DNA of 64,000 nucleotides from Dehalobacter sp. CP (GTDB lineage Bacteria; Bacillota_B; Desulfitobacteriia; Desulfitobacteriales; Syntrophobotulaceae). The position numbers and the translations under genes are program-made. The notes under the pieces are model-generated. The model saw nothing but the letters and a program-made list of their open reading frames with translations, did no database searches and was not told the DNA's origin. Of this stretch, positions 1 through 9,510 are shown piece after piece; positions within the stretch are counted from its first letter, which is position 1, and the number at the start of each line of letters is the position of its first letter. The stretch is taken from contig VMEE01000039.1 of the NCBI GenBank assembly GCA_009910795.1, forward strand, positions 62,001 through 126,000. The letters run 5' to 3'.

Positions 1-202
1 CGAACCCCTCCATGATCGCACAGGTCAGGCAATTGGCACATTTCGCTGATTTGTTTTCAGTCAGGGGGCATTTTCGGTCGCGTATACTGTTTCCTTTTTC
101 AAAAATGCAGATGTTAAGCTTAGGGTTGTGTTTGATCAGTTCATAGGCACACATTATACCGGAGATTCCACCGCCGACAATACCGATATCATAATGCTTC
201 AT
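1..202 (-). CDS. FAD-dependent dehydrogenase, N-terminal fragment
   Basis: The first 67 codons of a minus-strand gene that runs off the window start. Residues 5-15 read DIGIVGGGISG, a GxGxxG dinucleotide-binding fold following a beta strand, as in NAD(P)/FAD-dependent oxidoreductases. A cysteine-rich stretch follows (KCANCLTC), which resembles the uncharacterized FAD-dependent dehydrogenases of COG2509; that family assignment is inference from a short piece. The ATG at 202 is preferred over the in-frame ATG at 208 because the GAGAGGA ribosome site (complement of 211-217) is correctly spaced only for 202. It is transcribed divergently from the transporter gene starting near 283. Confidence 0.75.
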   Translation of the reverse strand, partial: MKHYDIGIVGGGISGIMCAYELIKHNPKLNICIFEKGNSIRDRKCPLTENKSAKCANCLTCAIMEGF

Positions 203-282
203 GATCATAGTCCTCTCATTTCAAATGATTCAACCCATAAAAAGTATAGCATTTGTCTTTTGGAAAAGGAAGTGAATATCGT

Positions 283-1734
283 TTGCCAAGTCCCGGTATG
301 CTCGTCTACTTTGCTTTTATTCTTTTGATTATCATTGCCATTTTTTTTAAGAAAAAACCGGTAATCATTGCTGCCCTTGGACTTCTGGCAGTAGGCGTGC
401 TGGACACCGGCAGCTTCTTTGTGGGGATCCAGGTTGCTTTCCGGGGGTTTCTCCTGACAGCTGCGGATCTGCTTCCGATCATCCTGCTGATTGGATTGGT
501 GGTCGCTATGACCGGCATGCTGAAAGAAACGAAAACGGAAACCATCCTAATCAAATCAATCCTGAAAATTAAAAATGTCGCTTATTTATACTGGCTCGCA
601 GGGGCTATGCTTCTTTCCTTAAGTTTATTTTTATGGCCGACACCTGCAGTTTCCCTGCTAGGGGCTTTGATCCTTCCACTGATTCACCGCAGTCGGATCC
701 CTCCGCTTGGTTTGGCGGTTGGTCTTTGCATTTTTGGCGAAGGAATTGCGCTAGCCGGTGATTACGTAATTCAGGGTGCGCCCGGTCTTACCGCCAGGTC
801 AGCAGGCGTCGCTCTGGAGCAGGTCTTACGGCAGTCTCTGCCGCTCGTATGCGGAAGCGGAATCATCGCTTCGTTAATCGGCTTTCAGGTAATGACGGTT
901 CAGCAAAAGAAAAGCATTCCTGCGTACGTGGTGGCAGACAACAGGGAACGGCTGGACGGGCAGAAGGGGGAGGAGCAGCAAAATGAGCAAGAACAAGAAG
1001 AACAAGAAGAACAAGAAGAACTTGATGTACTTCCGCCGATAAAGCAAAACCATCAGAGTCAGAAAAGAAAAAGAACGATCCTGGCTCTGACGGCAGCTGC
1101 GGTTTACTTGCTGGCAGTAATCTGGCTGGTCTATGGCAAACTGCGGGGAGACAGTGCCGTAGCGGTTATCGGCGGCGTAACGCTCCTTGTGCTGATTATT
1201 GGCACGGTTTTGACTGATTATAAGACATCTTTTAATACTTTTGGGCGGCATATCCAGACCGGAATGAAGTTTTCGATGGAGGTATTTGCCCCGATCGTTG
1301 TAATATCAGGTTTCTTCCTCCTCGGGACGCATTCCGGTTATGAAAATGTCCTGCTGCACCAAGGGGCGGGCTATCTGGAACAGCTGGCCGATAAGTTATC
1401 TGGTATCGTGGTGCTTAATAAGTATTCCTGTGCTTTGCTGGTCATGCTTACAGCGGTATTGGGGGCAATGAGCGGATCAGGTTTCGCTGCTCTGCCGTTA
1501 GCCGGCGGGATTGCAGCGGCTCTCGGACAGGCGGCAGGAATTTCAGCCATTCCGTTGGCCGTTCTGGGGCAGGTTACGGCGATCTGGACAGACGCTGCAG
1601 TGATTCCATGGGGATTTCCGGCTATTGTCAGTGCGGTCACCCAAACGGAAGCCGCACAGATTGTCCGGCTGAATATGCTGCCCTGGCTGGCTGCACTTTG
1701 TTTCAGCCTCATATGGACCTTATTCAGTTATTGA
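283..1734 (+). CDS. putative multi-pass ion/organic-acid transporter
   Basis: A 483-residue integral membrane protein with about ten hydrophobic segments, beginning with a very hydrophobic helix near residues 6-20. Glycine/proline-rich re-entrant-like stretches and a two-half layout resemble ion-transporter-superfamily permeases (GntP/CitMHS/ArsB type), but I recognise no specific family and the substrate is unknown. The halves are joined by a charged cytoplasmic loop at about residues 220-265, rich in Glu and Gln and encoded by 9-bp tandem repeats. The TTG at 283 is chosen because an AAGGAAG site sits about 10 nt upstream; the ATG at 298 is an alternative. The gene stands alone, divergent from the FAD enzyme. 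Confidence 0.6.
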   Translation: MPSPGMLVYFAFILLIIIAIFFKKKPVIIAALGLLAVGVLDTGSFFVGIQVAFRGFLLTAADLLPIILLIGLVVAMTGMLKETKTETILIKSILKIKNVAYLYWLAGAMLLSLSLFLWPTPAVSLLGALILPLIHRSRIPPLGLAVGLCIFGEGIALAGDYVIQGAPGLTARSAGVALEQVLRQSLPLVCGSGIIASLIGFQVMTVQQKKSIPAYVVADNRERLDGQKGEEQQNEQEQEEQEEQEELDVLPPIKQNHQSQKRKRTILALTAAAVYLLAVIWLVYGKLRGDSAVAVIGGVTLLVLIIGTVLTDYKTSFNTFGRHIQTGMKFSMEVFAPIVVISGFFLLGTHSGYENVLLHQGAGYLEQLADKLSGIVVLNKYSCALLVMLTAVLGAMSGSGFAALPLAGGIAAALGQAAGISAIPLAVLGQVTAIWTDAAVIPWGFPAIVSAVTQTEAAQIVRLNMLPWLAALCFSLIWTLFSY

Positions 1735-1784
1735 AGCAATAAGGTTGTATTTGTATTTTATTCGATAAAGAAGGAGAATTTTGT

Positions 1785-1814
1785 ATGATTGTAGAACTAC
1801 ATTCAGAGCAATGA
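1785..1814 (+). other. possible 9-residue leader peptide
   Basis: An ATG with a good AAGGAGAA site (1771-1778) opens a nine-residue reading frame ending in TGA, 34 nt before the PRC-barrel gene at 1849. This could be a translated leader or simply a chance start. Nothing in the peptide suggests an attenuation mechanism, such as a run of one amino acid. Confidence 0.2.
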
Positions 1815-1848
1815 TAGTCATTTTTAATAGGCGGGAGGATATCGGAAA

Positions 1849-2688
1849 ATGAAGTCTTCGGCAGAAATTCGGGGTTTGAAAATCATCAGCATCAATGAAG
1901 GAAAGCAAATCAACACTGTCAAAGACATCATCATCAATTCTGAGGATGGGAGTTTGGCTTTCTTTGTCATCGACCAGCCGTCAGATTATTTTGGTGCAAG
2001 ATTAATCGCTTACGCCGATATCCTGGGGCTGGGGGATTATGCATTAATTATCAATGACAGCACCGTTGTTCAGGATGTTGCGCATAACGACCTTGCCGTG
2101 GAACTTTTGAAAAAAGATGTTAAGGTCGTTAGTTCTCAGGTTCTGACGACCCGGGGGTGCCTGATAGGCCAGGTGAAGGAAATACTGTTCGATGAAACAA
2201 CCGGAACGATTTCGGCCTGTGAGGTCGTTGATCCGCAAGGGAAATGCAGCGAATTTAAATGTGATCACGTGATCACGTACGGCAAGGAGATCATTCTAAT
2301 TGATGACAATCCTTCTGCAGGAAAACAAGCCAAAGAACAGATCAAGCCGGAACGGAACAAGGCTTTAGAGTCATCCGAGCCATCGAGCGGTAAGGAGAGC
2401 CCGGCCTTGAGTGAAAAAGAGCTTCTGAAGAAGAAAATCGAACAATTTGGCAAGAGTGAAAGTTTATTGAAGACAGCTGAAAATAACGGGACAATTATAT
2501 ATCCGGAGGATTTTAATGTCTTTGAGCAGCGCCAGCTTCAGTTCCTGCTCGGAAAAACGCTGAATAATGACATTCAGCTTGAGAACGGTACAGTATTAAA
2601 AGCAGGAGAGCAAATGACGGGTGAGAATCTGTCCGGGGTGAAAAACCGCAGCACATTAATGCAGTTGACAGCTCATGTTGTAAAATAG
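1849..2688 (+). CDS. PRC-barrel domain protein with charged linker
   Basis: A 279-residue soluble protein. Residues 1-75 and 80-155 look like two PRC-barrel units: each has the pattern of a short beta strand, a V/I-KDI or VKEI turn, a glycine/acidic turn and another strand (INTVKDIIINSEDGS and CLIGQVKEILFDETTG). A Lys/Glu/Ser-rich linker (about 160-200) leads to a C-terminal segment of unknown fold. PRC-barrels bind RNA or protein partners (RimM, photosynthetic reaction centre H subunit), and in Firmicutes similar proteins appear near sporulation or envelope genes. A GGGAGGA site precedes the ATG. The gene is 12 bp from the downstream membrane protein, so the two are probably cotranscribed. 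Confidence 0.75.
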   Translation: MKSSAEIRGLKIISINEGKQINTVKDIIINSEDGSLAFFVIDQPSDYFGARLIAYADILGLGDYALIINDSTVVQDVAHNDLAVELLKKDVKVVSSQVLTTRGCLIGQVKEILFDETTGTISACEVVDPQGKCSEFKCDHVITYGKEIILIDDNPSAGKQAKEQIKPERNKALESSEPSSGKESPALSEKELLKKKIEQFGKSESLLKTAENNGTIIYPEDFNVFEQRQLQFLLGKTLNNDIQLENGTVLKAGEQMTGENLSGVKNRSTLMQLTAHVVK

Positions 2689-2700
2689 GGTGGAAATAAA

Positions 2701-3078
2701 ATGAATGCTACGAATTATGCACTGATTTGCGCCGTGCTCTTAACGGTCATATTCTGCTCTGCCGGGATATATCTGCTTGTACTGCTACGTTCAGCACGCC
2801 GGACTATGCAAGTAATGGACAGTGCATTCAACACGGTCCGGGATACTGCTGCCAAAGCTGAAGAATTTATCGGGGAGGCGCAGGAAACCTTAAACGTCAT
2901 TAATGCGAAATTGCCTGAGATGGTGGAAAATCTGGCCGCTTCTGCAGCCAATATCCAATCGGTCAGTGAAACGGCCAGAGTTCAGCTTGTTGATGAAAAT
3001 GAACCGGGACAACAAAAAAAAACGGGCAGATTTATGTTCAAAGGGTATTCGTTCTGGAAAAAGCTGAAGAATCACTGA
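2701..3078 (+). CDS. DUF948-like membrane-anchored coiled-coil protein
   Basis: A 125-residue protein with one N-terminal transmembrane helix (about residues 6-29), followed by an amphipathic helix rich in Ala, Glu and Val (30-95) and a basic C-terminal tail with KKTGRF and FWKKLKN. The layout matches the small Firmicute DUF948 proteins, which resemble the membrane-proximal part of chemoreceptors; their function is not established. It lies 12 bp after the PRC-barrel gene with a GGTGGAA site, suggesting a two-gene envelope operon. The assignment rests on architecture rather than a diagnostic motif. Confidence 0.6.
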   Translation: MNATNYALICAVLLTVIFCSAGIYLLVLLRSARRTMQVMDSAFNTVRDTAAKAEEFIGEAQETLNVINAKLPEMVENLAASAANIQSVSETARVQLVDENEPGQQKKTGRFMFKGYSFWKKLKNH

Positions 3079-3116
3079 TACTTAAGATCTATCATTTTAT
3101 TCAGGAAGAATTGATA

Positions 3117-3773
3117 CTAGGAAGCGCTGGTAAATGCCGGACAGCAGTCTTTCAAAGGACAGACCGGGCATTCCGGCTTCCGGGCATGGCAAAGTCTGCG
3201 ACCGTGAAAAATCAAACGGTGATGGGTATCAATCCATAGTTCCATAGGGATAAGAGCGGTAAGCTCTTTTTCTACTTTAGAAGGGTCTTTTTCCCGGGAC
3301 AGGCCGAGCCGATTGGCAACCCTCAGCACATGGGTATCCACAGGCAAAGCGGGAATGCTATAGGCGTTTGCTAAGACTACTCCGGCTGTTTTACGGCCAA
3401 CCCCCGGCATTTTTATGAGGTCATCCAGATTCGCGGGGACATCTCCGTGATGTTCTTCAATGAGCAGCTTGCAGGTTTGCAAAATGTTTTTGGCTTTGGT
3501 GCGGAAGAGTCCGATCGGGCGAATGATCTCTTCAAACTCGCGGGAAGTGATCTCCAACATCTTTTTGGGTGTGGGGCAGCGTTCGAAAAGTACAGCTGTT
3601 ACTTTGTTGACCTTTTGGTCTGTTGTCTGGGCACTGAGAATCGTTGCGACAAGAAGTTCAAAGGGGTTGCGGAAATTTAGCTCACAGTGTGCTTCCGGAT
3701 AGGTTTGTTCTAAAATACGAAGAATGCGGTTCATTTTACAATCACGCATCATAAGTCTGTTGGGTTGCATCAT
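3117..3773 (-). CDS. nth: endonuclease III
   Basis: A base-excision repair DNA glycosylase/AP lyase of 218 residues, the usual size. The helix-hairpin-helix MPGVGRKTAGVV carries the catalytic lysine and the VDTHVLRV segment the catalytic aspartate. The C-terminus has the [4Fe-4S] spacing C-x6-C-x2-C-x5-C (CHARKPECPVCPLKDCC). It acts on oxidised pyrimidines. The start at 3773 has an AAGGAGAAA site; the family core begins about 15 residues later (MNRILRIL), so an internal start is possible. It follows the kinase-like gene (ending at 3799) on the same strand, 25 bp apart, so the two may be one operon. Confidence 0.93.
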   Translation of the reverse strand: MMQPNRLMMRDCKMNRILRILEQTYPEAHCELNFRNPFELLVATILSAQTTDQKVNKVTAVLFERCPTPKKMLEITSREFEEIIRPIGLFRTKAKNILQTCKLLIEEHHGDVPANLDDLIKMPGVGRKTAGVVLANAYSIPALPVDTHVLRVANRLGLSREKDPSKVEKELTALIPMELWIDTHHRLIFHGRRLCHARKPECPVCPLKDCCPAFTSAS

Positions 3774-3798
3774 TTTCTCCTTGGATGATTTGTTATGG

Positions 3799-5178
3799 CT
3801 ATTCACGATAGATACTGCCACCGATAAATTCCCGGAGGATTGAATTTAAGGGGATGTTGGTTGTGTCCATCGGTTCGAAAAACGACAGAAGATTTAGCAA
3901 ACGAATTGAAGTATCGTAAAACTTATTTGTTTCCTGAATTTTTTCAAGAAGGGGCTCGGCAAAGGAACGTAGAGCGTTCATTTCAAAGAGCAGGCTGGAA
4001 TTAAACATGATATCAGCTTCTTCCTGGTAGCGAAAAACGCTGGTATTTTCCCCGCGTCTGACACTTGGCCACTGATTCAGAGTCCGCTCAGGACCAAAGC
4101 CCCTGAATTTATCGTCGCGTACAATTCGTCTGATCAGTCTCGCCTCAGTTGTCGGGACGCGGTTGTGGCGGTCGATATTCAGCAGGAAAAGCGCACTGAT
4201 ATAGATTTTAAAGAAGGAATTTCTGTTAATGGTGAGTAAACCTGGGTTTAGGGCATGAAGGCCTTCGACCAGCAGGATATTGTCCGAGTCGAGACGGATA
4301 TCATTTCCGTCCGGATTTCTCTTTCCGGTGAAAAAGTTAAATACCGGCGTCTGGACCGTTTCTCCCATAATCAGCTTATCCAGATGTTCATTGAGCAGTG
4401 CAAGGTCCAGGGAATATAGGGTATCAAAATCCAGCTGTCCGGAAGCATCACGCGGAATGTTTTCCCGATTCAGGTAATAATTGTCCAGAGATAAGGAAAT
4501 CGGTTTCAGGCCGTTAACGATCAGCTGAGTCGAGAGACGCTGGGTAAAGGTCGTCTTTCCTGATGAGGATGGTCCTGAAATCAGCACGATCCTGACATTT
4601 TTATTTTCATTGGTTATGATATCCGCAATATCCGCAATCTTTTTCTCCTGGAGAGCTTCAGCAATATTAATGAGATCGATGGAGCGGCCGTTTCTAATAT
4701 AGGAATTCACGTCCTTGACCTCAGACAGATCCAGGATTTCAAGCCAGCGTTGCGTTTCCACGTAGGTTGCTGAAAGTTTTTTGGGAAGAACAAAGTCTGC
4801 CAAATAACCGGATTCATCGGAAAAATCCAGGATAAATCCCGGCTGAAAAGGAATAAGCCGGAAATCCTTGATGACAGAAGTATCCTCGAAGGCGGAATAA
4901 ATCGATTTAATAATGGTTTCATCCAATTTATAGATATGAAAACTCTCGTCTTTCCCTAAAAATTCAATGAAATTTTTATGACTAGCCCAGTTCTTTAGTG
5001 TTGTTTCAATCAATCTGACTTCTCTGGGAGAAACCAGGGAGCCGGAAAATTCACAATAAACGCCGTCAAGAATGGAATATGGAATCTTCAGTATTTCTTC
5101 GGGGAACAGTTCCTGGATCACCTTGATTAAGCCAAGCAGCAAAGTCTGTCTGTATTTGCGGGTGAAATTATCTTTCAT
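3799..5178 (-). CDS. uridine kinase-like nucleoside kinase with N-terminal extension
   Basis: A 459-residue protein. The C-terminal half is a P-loop kinase of the uridine kinase/phosphoribulokinase type: Walker A GPSSSGKTTF lies near residue 200, followed by LSLDNYYLNRENIPRD and LLVEGLHALNP, typical of uridine kinases. The N-terminal ~190 residues correspond to the extra region of the Firmicute fused nucleoside kinases, related to part of threonyl-tRNA synthetase. It probably phosphorylates uridine/cytidine or another nucleoside, although the long forms are poorly characterised. It lies upstream of nth on the same strand, divergent from thrC. Confidence 0.8.
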   Translation of the reverse strand: MKDNFTRKYRQTLLLGLIKVIQELFPEEILKIPYSILDGVYCEFSGSLVSPREVRLIETTLKNWASHKNFIEFLGKDESFHIYKLDETIIKSIYSAFEDTSVIKDFRLIPFQPGFILDFSDESGYLADFVLPKKLSATYVETQRWLEILDLSEVKDVNSYIRNGRSIDLINIAEALQEKKIADIADIITNENKNVRIVLISGPSSSGKTTFTQRLSTQLIVNGLKPISLSLDNYYLNRENIPRDASGQLDFDTLYSLDLALLNEHLDKLIMGETVQTPVFNFFTGKRNPDGNDIRLDSDNILLVEGLHALNPGLLTINRNSFFKIYISALFLLNIDRHNRVPTTEARLIRRIVRDDKFRGFGPERTLNQWPSVRRGENTSVFRYQEEADIMFNSSLLFEMNALRSFAEPLLEKIQETNKFYDTSIRLLNLLSFFEPMDTTNIPLNSILREFIGGSIYRE

Positions 5179-5445
5179 CGTATTTCGCCTTGCTTTCTGG
5201 TTGATTTGAGGAATGTTAAGCCATATGAGTCATTTTATCCAGTGCATCAGTCGCTTATCCAATATATTCTTGCTCAGGCGTAAAATACCTTGTCTTGTGT
5301 TCAAAATAATACAGGATAATCCTTGATAGTTAAGCAGGATTCTATTATAGTTATATTGTTTTTACGTGTCTTTTCATATAAAATCAAGTAAAATATCAAT
5401 TATTGATGATTGAAATATTGCACAGTGATTATTGGAGGAGAAAAA

Positions 5446-6927
5446 ATGTATCTTAGTACCCGCGGCAACATTGATGCTCAGACCTCTGCCCAGGCGATTG
5501 CTCTAGGAATGGTACCTCAGGGAGGACTATTTGTTCCTCAGGAGATCCCCTGCGTGGATTGGAAACAATATGCCAACTGCAGTTACGCCGAGCTTGCGCT
5601 GCAAATTATGAAGCTGTATTGCGGAGATCTACCGGCAGGAACGCTGGAAGAAGCAGTCAAAGTATACGGAGACGGACGTTTTGATACGTCAAACCCCGCA
5701 CCGCTTGTTGAAGTCGGCGGCTGCGGGATGCTGGAACTCTGGCACGGCCCGACCACTGCTTTTAAGGATATGGCCCTGCAGGTGCTGCCTTATCTGCTTA
5801 CTGCAAGTATTAAAGAACTTGGGCTTGATGTGGAAGTTCTGATTCTTACGGCGACTTCCGGAGATACCGGCAAGGCCGCCTTGGACGGATTTAAGGATGT
5901 TCCGGGTACACGGATTGTGGCTTTTTATCCCGACGGCGGCGTCAGTGCTGTGCAGGAACGCCAGATGGTTACAACAGGCGGAGGAAATACTTTCGTTGTG
6001 GCGATCAACGGAAATTTTGACGAGTGCCAGACTGCAGTTAAAAAGATTTTTTCATCTGAAGAACTGCGCCAAAAGCTGAATGCCAACCATATGGTTTTTT
6101 CCTCAGCGAATTCCATCAACTGGGGAAGACTGCTGCCGCAGATCATTTATTATTTCTGGGCCTATCTCGAGGCAGTAAGACTCGGAAAAATTGCTGCGGA
6201 AGAGAAAATCAACATCGTGGTCCCCACGGGTAATTTTGGCAATATTCTGGCCGCTTATTATGCTAAAAGAATGGGACTGCCACTGGGCAAGCTGATTTGT
6301 GCATCAAATAAAAACAATGTGCTTACGGACTTCTTCACTGCCGGAACTTATGAGAGCAACCGTCCGTTTTATCTGACTTCGTCACCTTCAATGGACATCC
6401 TTATTTCCAGCAATTTTGAGCGTTTTTTGTTTGAAGTATCCGGAAGGGATGCCGGCAAGATCAGTAGCTGGTTCCAACGTCTCTCCAGCGAAGGGAAGTT
6501 CAGTGCGGATCCGGATACTTTGACTGCCTGTAGGGAGAATATGACCGCTGGCTGGACGGATGAAGAAGGTGTTTTCGAAACCATTAAAAAAGTGTATGAA
6601 GAAGACAACTATCTGCTGGACCCGCATACGGCTGTCGCGATGAAGGTTTACAACGATTATCGAGAAAATAGCGGGGACAAAACGTTTACTGTCCTGACTT
6701 CAACGGCGAGTCCTTTCAAGTTTGCTCAAAGCGTGCTGACAGCAATTGCCGGTGACAGGTACAGAGAATGCGACCCCTGGGAAGCGTTGACCAGGCTCAG
6801 CGCTTTGACGGACTGGGATATCCCTTCCGGGCTGCAGGGTTTAAGAGAGAAGTCTGCCCAGAAGGTATACCGGTGCCAGCCGGAGGAAATTACGGCTTAT
6901 CTGGAAAGGAAATTTCTCAAGGACTAG
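5446..6927 (+). CDS. thrC: threonine synthase
   Basis: A 493-residue PLP enzyme converting O-phosphohomoserine to threonine. The N-terminal motif STRGN, the PLP-lysine motif TAFKDMALQ (about residue 107-115), the ATSGDTGKAA substrate loop and VPTGNFGN phosphate-binding loop are all intact. The length and C-terminal extension match the long (yeast/E. coli-like) threonine synthase group. The ATG at 5446 is preferred because GGAGGAG sits 6-8 nt upstream. It stands alone: other threonine-pathway genes (hom, thrB) are not adjacent, and I see no T-box in the 267-bp upstream gap. A hairpin terminator candidate follows. Confidence 0.95.
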   Translation: MYLSTRGNIDAQTSAQAIALGMVPQGGLFVPQEIPCVDWKQYANCSYAELALQIMKLYCGDLPAGTLEEAVKVYGDGRFDTSNPAPLVEVGGCGMLELWHGPTTAFKDMALQVLPYLLTASIKELGLDVEVLILTATSGDTGKAALDGFKDVPGTRIVAFYPDGGVSAVQERQMVTTGGGNTFVVAINGNFDECQTAVKKIFSSEELRQKLNANHMVFSSANSINWGRLLPQIIYYFWAYLEAVRLGKIAAEEKINIVVPTGNFGNILAAYYAKRMGLPLGKLICASNKNNVLTDFFTAGTYESNRPFYLTSSPSMDILISSNFERFLFEVSGRDAGKISSWFQRLSSEGKFSADPDTLTACRENMTAGWTDEEGVFETIKKVYEEDNYLLDPHTAVAMKVYNDYRENSGDKTFTVLTSTASPFKFAQSVLTAIAGDRYRECDPWEALTRLSALTDWDIPSGLQGLREKSAQKVYRCQPEEITAYLERKFLKD

Positions 6928-7040
6928 CACCTATGTTGGACATATTTGGATTGGCACTTGCATTTGAAAATATCATCAAGTAAAATAATTAATTGGAAGG
7001 ATGGGGAACCTTCCTGGGAGAAAAGGTGGACGAGGTGGCT

Positions 7041-7080
7041 GAAACAGGCAGTGGAACGTACGCTGCCTGTTTCACTTATT
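7041..7080 (+). terminator. hairpin, possible thrC terminator
   Basis: A perfect 11-bp inverted repeat (GAAACAGGCAG / CTGCCTGTTTC, 7041-7051 and 7063-7073) with an 11-nt loop. Only a weak T-rich tail (CACTTATT) follows, so termination efficiency is uncertain. Confidence 0.5.
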
Positions 7081-7170
7081 AATCTATAAGCAGGAATGAA
7101 TGAGGAATGAATGATCAGATGAGAAGCAGGATATTTAAAGACACATCAAGATAACAAAGAAATCTGGAGA

Positions 7171-7194
7171 TACCGGCGAAGGCCGGTATTTTGC
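7171..7194 (+). terminator. small GC-rich terminator hairpin
   Basis: TACCGGC - GAAG-type loop - GCCGGTA followed by TTTTG. It lies between thrC and acs, so it could end the thrC transcript. Confidence 0.5.
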
Positions 7195-7305
7195 ATTTAA
7201 CCCTTAAATACGGGCAATTGGCTCCAAAGCAGACGATTCGGGCAGTCGGTTATGATATGATACAAATATAAAATTATAGTTGGGTCGGTAAGGAGGAAAA
7301 ACGAG

Positions 7306-9237
7306 ATGTCCAAAGAGATTACCCTAAGTTCAGAAAATAAACACGTCTTTCAGAGTTCAGCGGAGTTCAGGGAAGATGCCCTCATTTCCGACCCGGGCAT
7401 TTATCAAAAGGCAGAAGACAGACTGGCTTTTTGGGAAGAGAGGGCTTCAACGCTTAGTTGGTTCAAAAAATGGGATACTGTTCTGGAGTGGAATCCGCCA
7501 TTTGCCAAATGGTTTAACGGCGGTAAACTCAATGCGTCCTACAATTGTTTGGATCGGCATTTAGCCGGGCCCCGGGCGGATAAAAATGCCATCGTTTTTG
7601 AGGGTGAAAATGGTGATACAGAATCGTTCACCTATAAAGAGCTGCATCATGAAGTCGGCAAATTCGCCAGCGCACTCCGATCCCTCGGTGTGAAAAAGGG
7701 GGATGTTGTCACAATTTATATGCCGATGATTCCGGAAGCAGTCATTGCCATGCTGGCGTGCTCCAGAATCGGAGCGCCTCACAGTGTGGTTTTTGGCGGA
7801 TTCAGCGCTGAGGCCATTCGGGACAGAATCAATGATGCTAAATCTAAGATTGTGATTACGGCTGATGCCGGCTATCGCCGCGGAAAGGTTCTTCCGTTAA
7901 AAGAAAATGTTGATGAGGCGCTGAAAGGTGTCGCGGAAATTGACAAAGTCGTGGTGGTCAGACGGGTGGGCCTTGATAACGTTGTACAGGGAGAAAGAGA
8001 TGTCTGGTATCATGAACTGATGAAGGATGCTGCAGCCGATTGTCCGGCTGAAGAAATGGATGCGGAAGATATTTTGTTCATCCTATATACGAGCGGCACC
8101 ACCGGAAAGCCTAAAGGCGTCGTGCATACGACCGGAGGTTACCTGACAGGTGTTTCGACTACTCATCAGTACATTTTTGATCTGAAGGAAAACGATATTT
8201 ACTGGTGTACAGCGGATATCGGCTGGATCACAGGCCACAGCTATCTAGTATATGGCCCGCTGGCCAACGGTGCGACGGTATTCCTTTTTGAAGGGACGCC
8301 TGACTATCCTGCGAAGGACAGATACTGGGAGCTGATTGAAAAGTACGGGATAACCATTTTGTATACCGCGCCTACGGCAATCAGGACCTTTATGAAATGG
8401 GGAGAAAGCTATCCCCAGAAAAGAAACCTGACCAGTCTAAGACTTCTCGGGACAGTTGGAGAACCGATCAATCCTGAAGCCTGGTTATGGTATCACAAGC
8501 ATATCGGCGGAGAAAGATGCCCGATCGTTGATACCTGGTGGCAGACTGAAACAGGAATGATTATGATTTCAGCTCTGCCAGGAGTAACCGACATGAAGCC
8601 TGGCTCCTGTTCTGTGCCTTTCCCGGGTGTCAAAGCCGAAATATTGAACAGATCCGGACAGCCGGTTCAAAACGGAGAGGTTGGATTCGTGGCGATCACG
8701 GAACCATGGCCGGCAATGCTCAGAACGGTTTATGGCGATGACAAACGCTATAAGGATACCTACTGGGGAACATGGCCAGGCAGATACTTTGCCGGGGACG
8801 GAGCCAAAGTCGATGAAGACGGTTATTTCTGGATTATCGGCAGAGTCGATGATGTCATCAATGTTTCTGGGCATCGAATCGGTACAGCAGAAGTTGAAAG
8901 CGCTCTTGTTGAGCATCCGGCTGTGGCTGAGGCTGCCTGCATCGGTAAAAGCCATGAAGTGAAAGGGCAGGCAATCGCAGCTTTCGTCACCCTCCGCGAA
9001 GGGGTTGCAGCCAGGGAAGATCTGGTGAACGAACTTAAGAATCATGTTGCCGCTAAAATCGGGGCAATCGCCAGACCTGATGAAATTCATCTTACGGAAG
9101 AATTGCCGAAAACCCGCAGCGGAAAAATTATCCGCAGAATTTTGAGGGACATCGCTGAAGGGCGGGCAATCGGTGATACGACGACCCTTGCCGATGCCTC
9201 AGCAGTTGAAGCACTGCAGCAGATTGGGAAGCAGTAA
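7306..9237 (+). CDS. acs: acetyl-CoA synthetase (AMP-forming)
   Basis: A 643-residue ANL-superfamily enzyme that activates acetate via acetyl-AMP to acetyl-CoA. Motifs seen: ATP loop [11 protein letters not shown] (about 263-273), DTWWQTETG (about 409-417), [13 protein letters not shown] hinge, and the C-terminal [11 protein letters not shown] with the catalytic lysine that acyltransferases modify. The length is close to the E. coli enzyme. The ATG follows an AAGGAGGAAAAA site. The gene is monocistronic, bounded by terminators. A candidate regulator of its product, AcuA, is encoded 5.6 kb downstream, so post-translational control by lysine acetylation is plausible (inference). Confidence 0.96.
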   Translation: MSKEITLSSENKHVFQSSAEFREDALISDPGIYQKAEDRLAFWEERASTLSWFKKWDTVLEWNPPFAKWFNGGKLNASYNCLDRHLAGPRADKNAIVFEGENGDTESFTYKELHHEVGKFASALRSLGVKKGDVVTIYMPMIPEAVIAMLACSRIGAPHSVVFGGFSAEAIRDRINDAKSKIVITADAGYRRGKVLPLKENVDEALKGVAEIDKVVVVRRVGLDNVVQGERDVWYHELMKDAAADCPAEEMDAEDILFILYTSGTTGKPKGVVHTTGGYLTGVSTTHQYIFDLKENDIYWCTADIGWITGHSYLVYGPLANGATVFLFEGTPDYPAKDRYWELIEKYGITILYTAPTAIRTFMKWGESYPQKRNLTSLRLLGTVGEPINPEAWLWYHKHIGGERCPIVDTWWQTETGMIMISALPGVTDMKPGSCSVPFPGVKAEILNRSGQPVQNGEVGFVAITEPWPAMLRTVYGDDKRYKDTYWGTWPGRYFAGDGAKVDEDGYFWIIGRVDDVINVSGHRIGTAEVESALVEHPAVAEAACIGKSHEVKGQAIAAFVTLREGVAAREDLVNELKNHVAAKIGAIARPDEIHLTEELPKTRSGKIIRRILRDIAEGRAIGDTTTLADASAVEALQQIGKQ

Positions 9238-9296
9238 GAGCGCAGGTATTAAGATTAAGCATTACGAGCAGGTACAAATGTTCCGGCTAAAATAAG

Positions 9297-9345
9297 CAAG
9301 AGCACTGCTGCTGTCATAAACAGTCAGAAGTGCTCTTTGCTTTGT
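9297..9345 (+). terminator. acs intrinsic terminator
   Basis: The stem AAGAGCACT / AGTGCTCTT (9298-9306 and 9329-9337), extended by CTG/CAG pairs, is followed by TGCTTTG. It sits 60 bp after the acs stop. Confidence 0.7.
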
Positions 9346-9510
9346 ATGCCTTATGAACATCCATTGCTTTCTTAATTAGACTGTTGCTTGTCATGTCATA
9401 GATCTCTGTTTCTTGATATACAACATTATTTTAGGACCGTCATTTGCATAATAATTTCGAAAAGCAGGAATGATTAATATCAGTATTCTCTTAGTAAAGG
9501 AGCACGTTTA

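Larger units (their letters stand above)
6928..7305. other. intergenic region thrC-acs with two hairpins
   Basis: This 378-bp gap holds no convincing gene. It contains a perfect 11-bp stem (7041-7073) and a small GC-rich hairpin followed by T residues (7171-7194), listed separately as terminators. A TATGAT/TGATAC AT-rich segment around 7250-7265 could be the -10 of the acs promoter, but no clear -35 is visible. Confidence 0.5.

Noticed and set aside
128..328. Plus-strand frame at the left end
   Set aside because: It is antisense to the FAD-binding N-terminus read on the minus strand, whose motifs are clear.
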